This document shows positions 56,041-64,000 of a DNA stretch of 64,000 nucleotides, one piece after another. The DNA is from Vreelandella alkaliphila. GTDB lineage: Bacteria > Pseudomonadota > Gammaproteobacteria > Pseudomonadales > Halomonadaceae. How positions within the stretch are numbered: the first letter of the stretch is position 1; the number at the start of each line of letters is the position of its first letter. Below the pieces are notes generated by a model. The model was not told the DNA's origin. It saw only the letters and a program-made list of their open reading frames with translations, and did no database searches. The position numbers and the translations under genes were made by a program. The stretch covers positions 248,001 to 312,000 of the forward strand of contig NZ_JABASV010000005.1 in the NCBI RefSeq assembly GCF_016107625.1, given 5' to 3'.

Positions 56041-56565
56041 TCAACAATCGGCGGGCGTTTCATCGATGCGCAGGCGACCCAGTCGGCTGAGCACGAGCAC
56101 TTTTCCTGGAGCGCTTGCCGCACATATATAAAAACTGCCATTGAAGCCGTTTGCGTGGCCAAGCGTACTATAGCTCACACGCCGCCTGTTACGATTATAA
56201 GTGACGGTAGTTGCCTGCTCTTTAGGGAAGACACGAACAACATCGCTGCTGGTTATTTGATTTATCGCGTCCCCCTTGATGACCAGTAGCGCGTTACTCC
56301 AGTCGCTGGTGCAGGTGTTTCTTTGCTGATTGGTTGGGCAAACCGTGGCCGTTTTACGCTGCGTGATGGCTGTGTTGCGAGCCAACGAAAAGGCAGACTG
56401 CAATCTGTTAATATCGGCGGTAACGGCTGTGCTTCGGCCAAGTGCTTGAAAATTTGGCACTCCCCAGGCGGCTAAGGCTGAAATAAGCAGAAGAGCAATA
56501 ATAAGTTCGATCAGGGTAAAGCCTTGGATACGCGTGTGTGGAACGCCGTTATTGTTAGCTGGCAT
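56041..56565 (-). CDS. fimT: GspH/FimT-type minor pilin
   Basis: This 174-residue prepilin has a 15-residue leader ending in G, then FTLIELIIALLLISALAAWG with Glu at +5. The GspH/FimT domain follows: LQSAFSLARNTAITQRKTAT and SSDVVRVFP...LGRLRIDE. FimT initiates or decorates type IV pili and in some species binds DNA for natural competence. It is separated from the pilE-V-W-X cluster by about 8 kb. It is transcribed divergently from the ThiO-like gene. Confidence 0.87.
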   Translation of the reverse strand: MPANNNGVPHTRIQGFTLIELIIALLLISALAAWGVPNFQALGRSTAVTADINRLQSAFSLARNTAITQRKTATVCPTNQQRNTCTSDWSNALLVIKGDAINQITSSDVVRVFPKEQATTVTYNRNRRRVSYSTLGHANGFNGSFYICAASAPGKVLVLSRLGRLRIDETPADC

Positions 56566-56644
56566 GGTGACTCCAGGCGTGTGTTTTTTCTACAGCCTAC
56601 CTCGCGGTGATCGTTTTTTATGTAAGCCAAAGCGGACAAACGTT

Positions 56645-57754
56645 GTGAGCAATTTCTTAATTATTGGCGGTGGCGTGATCGGTATGATGACGGCACTGCA
56701 GCTAGCAGATGCTGGCCAACAAGTTACTTTAGTGGAGCGCGGCATTTGCGGGCAGGAGTCTTCTTGGGCAGGTGGTGGCATTGTCTCGCCGCTTTACCCA
56801 TGGCGGTATGCGCCGCCCATCTCGCAACTTTCGCGCTGGTCAGAGGGCGTGTATCCCACGTTGTCGCTACGCTTGTTGGAAGAAACCGGCATTGATCCTG
56901 AATATCGCCAGAAAGGGCTGCTCTATCTTAACGTTGACGATGCTGACACTGCGCTTGGTTGGGCGAGAGGCTTAGCCAAGCCGCTGGAGCGTGTTAGCGC
57001 TGACTTTGTTCGTCAGAAGGAGCCCATGGTGGCTGCTGCCCAGGAGAGTGCGTTGTGGATGCCGACACTCGGTAGTGTGCGCAACCCACGTCTGGGACAG
57101 GCGTTGCGCGCTCGGCTGCTGGCAATGCCGAACGTTGTGCTGAATGAAGGCTGTGAGGTAAATAGTTTTATAACGCATGACCAACAGGTGTTGGGCGTTG
57201 CGACCGCGCAAGGGGAGCTGCGCGCTGAAAAGGTGGTGGTATGTGGTGGCGCCTGGACAGCCAGGCTGTTAGAAAGCATAACGATTCGCCTGCCGGTACG
57301 CCCCGTAAAAGGCCAAATGATTGCTTATCAAGCGCCGCCAGGATTGGTGCAGCGCGTGGTATTGAAAGATGGTCGCTATATTATCCCGCGTAGCGATGGG
57401 TTGCTGTTGGTAGGCTCAACCTTAGAAGAAGCGGGTTTTGATAAAACGACCGACAGTGAAGCACTGGCGTCACTCAAACAGACCGCTGAAAGCATTGTAC
57501 CTGCGTTGTCAGATTGCCCGGTTGCTTATCATTGGGCAGGGCTGCGCCCTGGCTCCCCGGATGGCATTCCATTTATTGGGGCATTGCCAGGGTGGTCCGA
57601 TGTTTACGTCAATGCTGGCCACTACCGCAATGGGTTAGTGCTTGCACCAGCCTCTACCCATGTATTGGTTGATCAGCTATTAGGGCGTGAGCCACTTATC
57701 GACCCAGCGCCCTTTCAGCCGACGGTAGATCGATTAATGACGGATTTGGCATAG
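56645..57754 (+). CDS. thiO: FAD-dependent glycine oxidase, ThiO-like
   Basis: This 369-residue amine oxidase has the FAD-binding start NFLIIGGGVIGMMTALQLAD, then GQESSWAGGGIVSPLYPWRY, the ThiO-type block. RPVKGQMIAYQ and GHYRNGLVLAPAS are further conserved segments, the latter closing the FAD site. It would make the glycine imine used in thiazole formation for thiamine. No other thi gene is in view and no thiamine riboswitch is visible upstream, so a D-amino-acid oxidase role is possible. GTG at 56645 is chosen from the family start; earlier in-frame codons lie in the fimT leader region. Confidence 0.85.
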   Translation: MSNFLIIGGGVIGMMTALQLADAGQQVTLVERGICGQESSWAGGGIVSPLYPWRYAPPISQLSRWSEGVYPTLSLRLLEETGIDPEYRQKGLLYLNVDDADTALGWARGLAKPLERVSADFVRQKEPMVAAAQESALWMPTLGSVRNPRLGQALRARLLAMPNVVLNEGCEVNSFITHDQQVLGVATAQGELRAEKVVVCGGAWTARLLESITIRLPVRPVKGQMIAYQAPPGLVQRVVLKDGRYIIPRSDGLLLVGSTLEEAGFDKTTDSEALASLKQTAESIVPALSDCPVAYHWAGLRPGSPDGIPFIGALPGWSDVYVNAGHYRNGLVLAPASTHVLVDQLLGREPLIDPAPFQPTVDRLMTDLA

Positions 57755-57786
57755 CTTATGGCTGTCGTTGTCTATCGGTAGCGGTT

Positions 57787-58053
57787 TTAATCGCGGTTCT
57801 GCTTATCTTGTTGCTCTTGCAAAAAACGATCCCGATGAGCGCTTGAGCAAAACCACTGTTCGCTATCGCGTAGGGCTTCCTCTTCCGGAACATGGACATC
57901 GCACCAGCGGCAGCGCACCATTTGTCCGCCTTCATGGCGTTCGGGTTCACTCTGTTGGTGGGAAAGTTTGCGCTCTCGGTAGAGACCATAAAGTTTCAGG
58001 CCCACATAGAACAGCACGGCAAAAATAATCAGCCGAATGATCAAAAGGTTCAT
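57787..58053 (-). CDS. PP0621-family small membrane protein with zinc-ribbon-like tail
   Basis: This 88-residue protein has an N-terminal membrane helix (LLIIRLIIFAVLFYVGLKLY) followed by a basic linker. A cytoplasmic module VRCRWCDVHVPEEEA...WFCSSAHRDRFLQ holds three Cys and one His spaced like a treble-clef zinc site. This matches the PP0621 family of unknown function. It is convergent with thiO and divergent from nadE. Confidence 0.82.
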   Translation of the reverse strand: MNLLIIRLIIFAVLFYVGLKLYGLYRERKLSHQQSEPERHEGGQMVRCRWCDVHVPEEEALRDSEQWFCSSAHRDRFLQEQQDKQNRD

Positions 58054-58198
58054 CCTCTATGACTCCCATGGTGGGATGTAATAATAGCTAGAGTAACATG
58101 AGCGCCGGCTAACCTTTGCCAGTTGGCAGCCCTTGCGGGACAATGTACGTAGGTGAGCGGCAACGTGTTCTAAAGATTCTCAAGAGATTTTAACGCCC

Positions 58199-59833
58199 AT
58201 GCAAGACTTAACGCTGGTAATGGCCCAACTCGACCCTTTAGTGGGAGATATTCCCGGCAATGCTGCACGCGCCATTGAAGCGGTGCGCGAAGCGAGGATC
58301 GAGCATGGGGCGGATATTGTTGTCTTCCCAGAGCTTTTCTTGTCTGGTTATCCACCGGAAGATCTGCTACTTCGCCCATCGATGGAAGCTCGCTTGCGTG
58401 AAGCGCGGGCGAAGATGGCAGAAAAAATCGCCCGCGATGTGCTGGTGATTATTGGCTATCCGGGCGTTCGTGAAGGAAAGCGCTATAACCTGGCGGGTGT
58501 GCTGTATAACGGCCAATGGGAAGCGGAGTATGCCAAGCAGGCACTGCCGAACTATCAGGTGTTTGATGAGCAGCGCTACTTTACGCCTGGCACCAAACCG
58601 CTGGTTTACGAGCACAAAGGCGCCAAGCTAGGGCTGCTGATTTGTGAAGACCTTTGGGAAGGTACGCCGGTTAATGCAGCCCGCGAAGCCGGGGCAGAAG
58701 TACTGATCAGCTTAAACGCCTCGCCCTATCATCAGGATAAGCCCAGCGAGCGCTTGCGCCTGTTAGAGCAGCGTGCCCAGGATGTAAACCGCCCGATTGT
58801 GTATGTGAACACGATCGGTGGGCAGGACGAGCTGGTTTTCGACGGTGGTTCTAGCTGTGTAGACGCCCAAGGCGAACTCAAAGTGCTGGCGCCTTCTTGG
58901 CAAGCAGGCTTAATGCCCGTTCAACTGCTGCAAACGAGCGCTGATACGTGGGAACCCCAAGTGGGTGAAATTGAGCCAGAGGTTGAGCCTGAAGAGAGCC
59001 TTTACTGTGCGTTGGTGACAGGGCTGCGCGACTACGTCAATAAAAGTGGTTTTAAAGGCGTTGTTCTGGGGCTTTCCGGTGGTATCGATTCCGCTCTTTC
59101 CTTAGCGATTGCCGTCGATGCGCTGGGCCCCCAGCGTGTGCAAGCAGTGATGATGCCTTATCACTATACGGCGGATATCTCGAAGCAGGACGCTGCCGAA
59201 CAGGCGGATATGCTGGGCGTTCATTATGACGTAATGCCTATCGAGCCGATGGTCGAAGCGTTTATGGGCACTTTGGCAGAAAGTTTCGCGGGCACCGAGC
59301 GGGATACTACGGAAGAGAACCTGCAGTCGCGCTGTCGCGGCGTTCTGTTGATGGCGATCTCCAATAAGAAAGGCCTGATGGTGCTTACGACCGGCAATAA
59401 AAGCGAAATGGCCGTGGGTTACGCCACGCTTTATGGCGACATGGTGGGCGGCTATAACGCCATCAAAGATGTCTACAAAACCTGGGTGTATCGTTTGGCC
59501 CGCTGGCGCAATACCCAATCGCCCGCTATTCCAGAGCGAGTGATTGAGCGCCCGCCCAGTGCAGAGCTGGCGCCCGACCAGCAAGACAGTGACTCGTTGC
59601 CTGATTACGACGTGCTAGACGCCATTCTGGTGAGCTACATTGAAGGCGATATGAGTGCTGAGGCAATTATCGCCGCTGGGTTTGATGAGGAAGATGTTTA
59701 TAAAGTAGTGAAGCTTGTTGATCGCTGTGAATATAAGCGCCGCCAAGCCCCGGTCGGAGTACGGGTCACGCCCAGAGGGTTTGGGCGCGACCGGCGCTAC
59801 CCGATTGTTAATGGCTGGCAGCCTGGCGATTAG
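58199..59833 (+). CDS. nadE: Glutamine-dependent NAD+ synthetase
   Basis: This 544-residue two-domain enzyme makes NAD from deamido-NAD. The N-terminal nitrilase domain has the Glu in VFPELFLSGYPPEDLL, the Lys in YAKQALPNYQVFDE and the nucleophilic Cys in LLICEDLWEG. It feeds ammonia to the C-terminal synthetase, whose ATP loop is VLGLSGGIDSALSLAIA, with TTGNKSEMAVGYATLYGD nearby. Length matches the shorter bacterial glutamine-dependent type. The ATG at 58199 follows AAGAGATT. Confidence 0.96.
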   Translation: MQDLTLVMAQLDPLVGDIPGNAARAIEAVREARIEHGADIVVFPELFLSGYPPEDLLLRPSMEARLREARAKMAEKIARDVLVIIGYPGVREGKRYNLAGVLYNGQWEAEYAKQALPNYQVFDEQRYFTPGTKPLVYEHKGAKLGLLICEDLWEGTPVNAAREAGAEVLISLNASPYHQDKPSERLRLLEQRAQDVNRPIVYVNTIGGQDELVFDGGSSCVDAQGELKVLAPSWQAGLMPVQLLQTSADTWEPQVGEIEPEVEPEESLYCALVTGLRDYVNKSGFKGVVLGLSGGIDSALSLAIAVDALGPQRVQAVMMPYHYTADISKQDAAEQADMLGVHYDVMPIEPMVEAFMGTLAESFAGTERDTTEENLQSRCRGVLLMAISNKKGLMVLTTGNKSEMAVGYATLYGDMVGGYNAIKDVYKTWVYRLARWRNTQSPAIPERVIERPPSAELAPDQQDSDSLPDYDVLDAILVSYIEGDMSAEAIIAAGFDEEDVYKVVKLVDRCEYKRRQAPVGVRVTPRGFGRDRRYPIVNGWQPGD

Positions 59834-59857
59834 AGCGTCAGCGTTTGCTCGATTGAC

Positions 59858-61567
59858 TTAAAAACTGTCCCACGCAGATTCGGCGGGTTGGCGCTTTAAG
59901 GCTGTTAAGCTTGGAGCGTTATTCGTCGCCGGATTTTGTGTCTGGCGGGTGCTTGTCACTGTTTGCGCATGAGCATGTTGTTGGCTGGCTGGTAACTTGA
60001 AAACGCTCATAGCATGTAACAATTGGTGTGCGTTTTGGCGTAAATGATTCGCAGCATTTGCGCTCTCTTCCACAAGCGCAGCGTTTTGCTGGGTCACTTG
60101 ATCCATCTCGGTGATCGCTTGGCCAACTTCTTGTACACCAGTACTCTGTTCAGCGCTAGCATGACTAATTTCCTGCATAATCTTGGTCACTCGCTCAATC
60201 GCTGCCACAATATCTTCGGTTGATTTGCTGGCCTCTTCAGCGCGTGTGTTGCCATGATTGACCCGCTCCAAGTTATTAGAAATCAAATCGTTTATTTCTC
60301 TTGCGGCATCAGCGCTGCGTTGCGCAAGTTTACGAACTTCCTCTGCAACCACAGCAAATCCACGACCATGCTCCCCAGCCCGAGCAGCTTCTACAGAGGC
60401 ATTCAAGGCAAGAATGTTGGTTTGAAAAGCAATGGCATCAATGGTTGAAATAATGCCGGCGATTTCTTGCGAGCTTTTGTTGAGGTCGTTCATGGTAGCG
60501 ACTACTTGATGCACGGCTTCGCCGCCTTGGATCGCGGTTTTTGAAGCACTGGCGGCTTCCTGGCTGGCTTGCTGTGAATTGTCTGCGTTGAGTTTGACCG
60601 TGCTGTTGAGTTGCTCCATTGCTGATGCTGTTTCTGCTAGTGCGCTGGCCTGTTCTTCAGTGCGTGAAGAGAGGTCGTTATTTCCTTCGGCAATTTGTTC
60701 ACTATTGGATGCCACCGCCTCGGCTGACGAGCGAACTTGCGATACGATTGCTTGCAGTTGTTTAGACATCGCTACTTGTGATGCCATGATACTGCTGGTA
60801 TCGCCTTTCTTGAGGTACGGTTGAGTTGTCAGTTCGCCGCGCCCGATAGCTTCCGCAAACACTTTCACTTGACGGGGTTCTGCGCCTAATTCGCGAAGCA
60901 ACTGACGTGTTAGAAATATCGCAATCGCCCCGCCTATCAACACGGCAAACAGTGTCAGCCCCAGCATTTGTAGTTGAAACCCTGATGCGGTGCTACGAGC
61001 AGCGGCGGTGGAAGCGTTATTAATCTGTTCCTGCAGGTTGATAAATTGATTGATGCGGTTAAGCCACTCGGCATAGGCCGGGCCAGCTTGCTCTAGCGTC
61101 AAGGTTTGAGCGCGACTAAGGGCGTTAGCAGTGTTGGCATCGAGCACTTGCTGGGTAAGCGCTTGGGTGGTTTCTGATTGATTGTTGATAGTAGAAAGAA
61201 TGCTTTGCTCTTGGGGCGTTGTATCGGTTTCGCCCATGACCTGCTGCATGCTTTCAATCGCTGTATCGTAGTTGGCAGCTAGCCTTCTCATCTCTTCATT
61301 TAGTGTCGTCAGGCGGCTGGCATCCGTCGTCATTACGATGTCGCGTAGCGCAATGGCGCGGTCGTGAACACTGCCGCGCATATCAACTGCGAAGCGCTGT
61401 TTAGCGCCGTTCACGTCATTAATTGACGTCAATCCACGGTCAATTTGGTTAACTTGATAAATACCGATAGCTGTTAAAAGAACAAGTAATGCAAGCAGGG
61501 TAGAAAAAGCAAATGTGAGACGGGTGCTGATATTGGTTTCTGAAAACCAAGATTTGGGGGCGGGCAT
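59858..61567 (-). CDS. Methyl-accepting chemotaxis protein
   Basis: This 569-residue chemoreceptor has two membrane helices (about residues 18-40 and 190-210) around a helical periplasmic sensor of about 150 residues. A HAMP domain (RELGAEPRQVKVFAEAIGRG) follows, and then the long signalling coiled coil. The tip that binds CheA/CheW is fully conserved (AFQTNILALNASVEAARAGE). Gln/Glu methylation sites flank it. The last residues, SAWDSF, resemble the NWETF-type tether for CheR and CheB. The frame is open to 61639, but ATG at 61567 is the better start. The ligand is not evident. Confidence 0.93.
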   Translation of the reverse strand: MPAPKSWFSETNISTRLTFAFSTLLALLVLLTAIGIYQVNQIDRGLTSINDVNGAKQRFAVDMRGSVHDRAIALRDIVMTTDASRLTTLNEEMRRLAANYDTAIESMQQVMGETDTTPQEQSILSTINNQSETTQALTQQVLDANTANALSRAQTLTLEQAGPAYAEWLNRINQFINLQEQINNASTAAARSTASGFQLQMLGLTLFAVLIGGAIAIFLTRQLLRELGAEPRQVKVFAEAIGRGELTTQPYLKKGDTSSIMASQVAMSKQLQAIVSQVRSSAEAVASNSEQIAEGNNDLSSRTEEQASALAETASAMEQLNSTVKLNADNSQQASQEAASASKTAIQGGEAVHQVVATMNDLNKSSQEIAGIISTIDAIAFQTNILALNASVEAARAGEHGRGFAVVAEEVRKLAQRSADAAREINDLISNNLERVNHGNTRAEEASKSTEDIVAAIERVTKIMQEISHASAEQSTGVQEVGQAITEMDQVTQQNAALVEESANAANHLRQNAHQLLHAMSVFKLPASQQHAHAQTVTSTRQTQNPATNNAPSLTALKRQPAESAWDSF

Positions 61568-61710
61568 CCAATGAACTCCAAGCAGGTGCTTTATTATTAA
61601 GGTGAAAGAAATATAGTTCTTTGCATAATGTTCGTACAACTTATTTTTAGATATAGAGGTTTTTTTATTTTGTTAACATCATGTAAGTAAAAGTTTTTTG
61701 TAGGTAAAAC

Positions 61711-61739
61711 AAAAAAACCACGCCGAGGCGTGGTTTTTT
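61711..61739. terminator. Bidirectional terminator between bamD and the chemoreceptor gene
   Basis: AAAAAAACCACGCC-ga-GGCGTGGTTTTTT is a perfect dyad. It lies just after the bamD stop and would end its minus-strand transcript. Confidence 0.88.
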
Positions 61740-61790
61740 GATAAGCACTTTGTACAGCTCTGTATGAGTCAAGGCTACCTAAAACGGCTA

Positions 61791-62606
61791 TTAATTATCT
61801 GCGTTACCATGTTTGGGCATAAAGCGATTGCCTCGTAGCTGCTCATGGTCTGGCGCATTTTCTCGCAGAACGACAAGTACTTCATTGGCGCGATCGTCCA
61901 TACCAAGCCCTTGATAGCCTTCTACCATGGTTGCCAGCGCGTCACGCGTTGCGTTGGACTCCGGATAGTTTTCAATCACCCAGCGACCTCGTTCAACGGC
62001 GGCCAGGAAGGCACCGCGACGCAAGTAGTAGTCGGCCACGTGCAGTTCATGGCGTGCCAGCAACTCACGCAGATACACAATGCGTTGCTGGGCATCCGGG
62101 GCATATTCGCTTTGGGGAAAGCGCTGAATTAATTCGCGGAAGTCGTTGTAAGCATCCCGTGAAGCACCCAAGTCACGCTTAGAAATATCAATCAGGCGCA
62201 AGCGTTCAAGGCTAAATCGCCCTGCCTGCCAAGCGGAAAGGCCGCGCAGGTAGTAGGCGTAATCCACTTGAGGGTGATCAGGGTGCAAGCGAATAAAGCG
62301 GCTGGCAGCGGCGCGTGCCTCTTCCCAGTTGCTGTTTTCGTAGTAAGCATAAATTAGCTCAAGCTGAGCTTGTTCGGCATGGGGGCCAAATGGGTAGCGG
62401 GTATCAAGCGCTTCCAGTCGCTCAATGGCAATTGGGAAACGGTTGCTATCCAGCGCTGTGCGGGCAAGCTCATAGAGCTCGCGTTCTTGCACACCTGAGA
62501 ATTCATCCTCTTCTTCAGGTGTGGTGTCGTTACTGGCACAGCCTGCCAAAAGGGCAAGGCTTAAGGCTAGAACGCCAAAGCGGTTGGCAGCGGAAAAAGC
62601 GCGCAT
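61791..62606 (-). CDS. bamD: Outer-membrane assembly lipoprotein BamD
   Basis: This 271-residue lipoprotein has a signal peptide ending in the lipobox LLAGC (Cys at about 23) and then TPR-like repeats. FSGVQERELYELARTALDSN, LDTRYPFGPHAEQAQLELIY and FIRLHPDHPQVDYAYYLRGL are the standard BamD blocks. It joins BamA in inserting outer-membrane beta-barrels. Three ATG codons in a row occur at the start; the third (62606) has proper spacing from ACGAGG. It is divergent from rluD, the conserved neighbourhood. Confidence 0.95.
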   Translation of the reverse strand: MRAFSAANRFGVLALSLALLAGCASNDTTPEEEDEFSGVQERELYELARTALDSNRFPIAIERLEALDTRYPFGPHAEQAQLELIYAYYENSNWEEARAAASRFIRLHPDHPQVDYAYYLRGLSAWQAGRFSLERLRLIDISKRDLGASRDAYNDFRELIQRFPQSEYAPDAQQRIVYLRELLARHELHVADYYLRRGAFLAAVERGRWVIENYPESNATRDALATMVEGYQGLGMDDRANEVLVVLRENAPDHEQLRGNRFMPKHGNADN

Positions 62607-62804
62607 CATCATCCTCGTTGCAAACAAGCCTCAATCACCGAAAAGCGACGATGGCCATAAGTAGAAATGGTAGAATAGGTCGCAGTTCGCCCACTATAAA
62701 TCACCTAGACGCAAAACGCAGGCTTAGCGACACTCTAATGCCGTTTGAAGAGTTAAAAAGCATTATAGGGTAGCTGCGGTGTTTGCGTCTTAAAGAGGTT
62801 GTTC

Positions 62805-63764
62805 ATGTCTCGTATTGTTGAAGCCACGCAGCGAGTACCCGCGACATTAGCTGGTGCGCGTTTAGACCAAGCCGCAGCTGAGTTGTTCAGCGATTATTCC
62901 CGCGAGCGTTTGAAAGCGTGGATCAACGCCGGTGAGCTCACCGTCGACGGCGCTAAAGTAAAACCGAAGGCCAAGCTGCACGGCCACGAAACATTAGCGC
63001 TAAAAGCGACTATTGAAGACGATACTCGTTTTGAGCCCCAAGATATTCCGCTTGATATCGTTTATGAAGACGACGCGGTAATAGTCATCAACAAGGCCGC
63101 GGGCATGGTGGTTCATCCCGCCGCGGGCAACCCTGATGGCACATTGTTGAATGCGTTGCTCCATCATCATCCTGCACTGGCAGAAGTGCCTCGGGCGGGA
63201 ATCGTACATCGCCTGGATAAAGACACCACTGGTCTAATGATGGTGGCGAAAACGTTGCCCGCACAAACGACGCTGGTTGAGCAGTTGCAGGCGCGCAGCG
63301 TTTCTCGTCAATATGATGCAGTGGTGATTGGCAAGCCCGTGTCGGGCAGCACCATTGACGCGCCCATTGGTCGGCACCCAAAAGATCGCAAGCGCCAAGC
63401 GGTCACGGCTTCTGGGAAACCGGCAGTGACTCACTTTCGGGTGGTTGAGCGTTTCCGCGCGCATACCCATGTGCGTTGCCAGTTGGAAACCGGGCGTACC
63501 CATCAAATTCGCGTTCATATGGCTCATGCCCGCTACCCATTGATTGGCGATCCGCTCTATAGTGGCCGTGCCAAGCTGCCGCCGGGTGCTGCTGCGCCGC
63601 TAAAAGAGATTTTGCGTGAATTTCCGCGTCAGGCGCTGCATGCTCGGAAGCTCAGTTTTGTGCATCCGGTGAGTGGTGAAACGCTTACTTTTTATGCCGA
63701 CTTGCCCGATGATCTACTGATGTTGTTGGATTACCTGCGCGAAGATAGTGAGACCATGAGATGA
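62805..63764 (+). CDS. rluD: Ribosomal large subunit pseudouridine synthase D
   Basis: This 319-residue enzyme makes pseudouridines in helix 69 of 23S rRNA. It has an N-terminal S4 RNA-binding domain (ARLDQAAAELFSDYSRERLK). The catalytic Asp is in GIVHRLDKDTTGLMMVAKT, and the RluA-family segments GRTHQIRVHMAHARYPLIGD follow. The ATG at 62805 is six bases after AAGAGG. Its stop overlaps the next gene's start by four bases (ATGA), the usual rluD-pgeF coupling. Confidence 0.96.
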   Translation: MSRIVEATQRVPATLAGARLDQAAAELFSDYSRERLKAWINAGELTVDGAKVKPKAKLHGHETLALKATIEDDTRFEPQDIPLDIVYEDDAVIVINKAAGMVVHPAAGNPDGTLLNALLHHHPALAEVPRAGIVHRLDKDTTGLMMVAKTLPAQTTLVEQLQARSVSRQYDAVVIGKPVSGSTIDAPIGRHPKDRKRQAVTASGKPAVTHFRVVERFRAHTHVRCQLETGRTHQIRVHMAHARYPLIGDPLYSGRAKLPPGAAAPLKEILREFPRQALHARKLSFVHPVSGETLTFYADLPDDLLMLLDYLREDSETMR

Positions 63765-64000
63765 GCGACGCGATTGATCTAAAGCCCACGCTACTGTTAC
63801 CTGATTGGCCAGCCCCCGCGAATGTACGGGCGTTTGTGACCACTCGGGAAACAGGGCCGAGCCAGGATGATTTTGCCGCTTTTAATCCAGCGAGCCACGT
63901 AGGCGATAATGCTGATCATGTCGCGCTATGTCGGCGTTTGTTGCACAAAGAAATCGGCGATGATCGACCGCTGCTGTGGCTTAACCAAACCCATGGCGCA
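63761..64000 (+). CDS. pgeF: Peptidoglycan editing factor PgeF / YfiH (laccase-domain), partial
   Basis: The window ends 80 codons into this gene. The visible part has LLPDWPAPANVRAFVTTRET, SHVGDNADHVALCRRLL and WLNQTHG, the start of the YfiH/PgeF family; the last His belongs to its metal site. The protein acts as a purine nucleoside phosphorylase-like or peptidoglycan precursor-editing enzyme, depending on the study. It is translationally coupled to rluD. Confidence 0.9.
   Translation, partial: MSDAIDLKPTLLLPDWPAPANVRAFVTTRETGPSQDDFAAFNPASHVGDNADHVALCRRLLHKEIGDDRPLLWLNQTHGA

Noticed and set aside
57756..58028. An 86-codon plus-strand frame after thiO.
   Set aside because: It is antisense to the PP0621-family gene, which has a membrane helix and a conserved Cys/His module.

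Overview
The window reads as a chromosomal segment of a halophilic gammaproteobacterium, most likely Halomonas or a close relative in the Halomonadaceae. This is inferred, not tested. The gene order rpsT-murJ-ribF-ileS-lspA-fkpB-ispH-pil is gammaproteobacterial. Three-gene TRAP transport, a very acidic secreted protein and the general character of the proteins fit a moderate halophile. Genes are tightly packed, many start with GTG or TTG behind good Shine-Dalgarno sequences, and most transcription units end in clear hairpin-plus-T terminators. I saw no rRNA, tRNA, CRISPR array or intact insertion sequence.

Layout. (1) 1-11.8 kb, catabolism and uptake: a YjiH-type membrane protein, a ThDP-dependent 2-oxoacid decarboxylase and an aldehyde dehydrogenase (possibly the arginine transaminase route). 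These converge on an HMG-CoA-lyase-like plus CoA-transferase pair divergent from a LysR regulator. A short-chain dehydrogenase and a complete TRAP transporter behind a CRP-like site follow. (2) 12-20.9 kb, envelope and housekeeping: an extremely acidic secreted protein, a DUF1624-like membrane protein, a serine beta-lactamase-fold hydrolase, a parvulin, a YadGH-like ABC exporter, YejK, TerB-like, ExoD-like and YqhA proteins, a 24-residue membrane peptide and an unknown 109-residue protein. (3) 21.2-35 kb, flagellar filament island: two tandem fliD cap genes, a fliC flagellin, a 1129-residue TPR/O-GlcNAc-transferase/methyltransferase fusion, a decayed zone (broken small gene, Rpn-type nuclease fragment, orphan flagellin tail), a 748-residue flagellin, a small helical protein, a ZipA-like membrane protein and a PIN toxin-antitoxin pair. 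Three filament genes carry near-perfect sigma-28 promoters with identical 11-bp spacing. (4) 35.2-48.8 kb: cystine-type ABC importer, then the conserved rpsT...ispH block, a minor pilin cluster and trpS. (5) 48.9-64 kb: YeeE/YedE sulfur transporter, NAD-malic enzyme, aconitase, thioredoxin reductase, FimT pilin, ThiO-like oxidase, NAD synthetase, chemoreceptor, bamD, rluD and the start of pgeF.

The part most worth attention is the filament island. Two cap proteins, two flagellins of very different size and a three-module flagellin-linked modification enzyme suggest a filament whose composition and glycosylation/methylation can vary. Scars of a third flagellin and of a duplicated small gene show that the locus has been rearranging.
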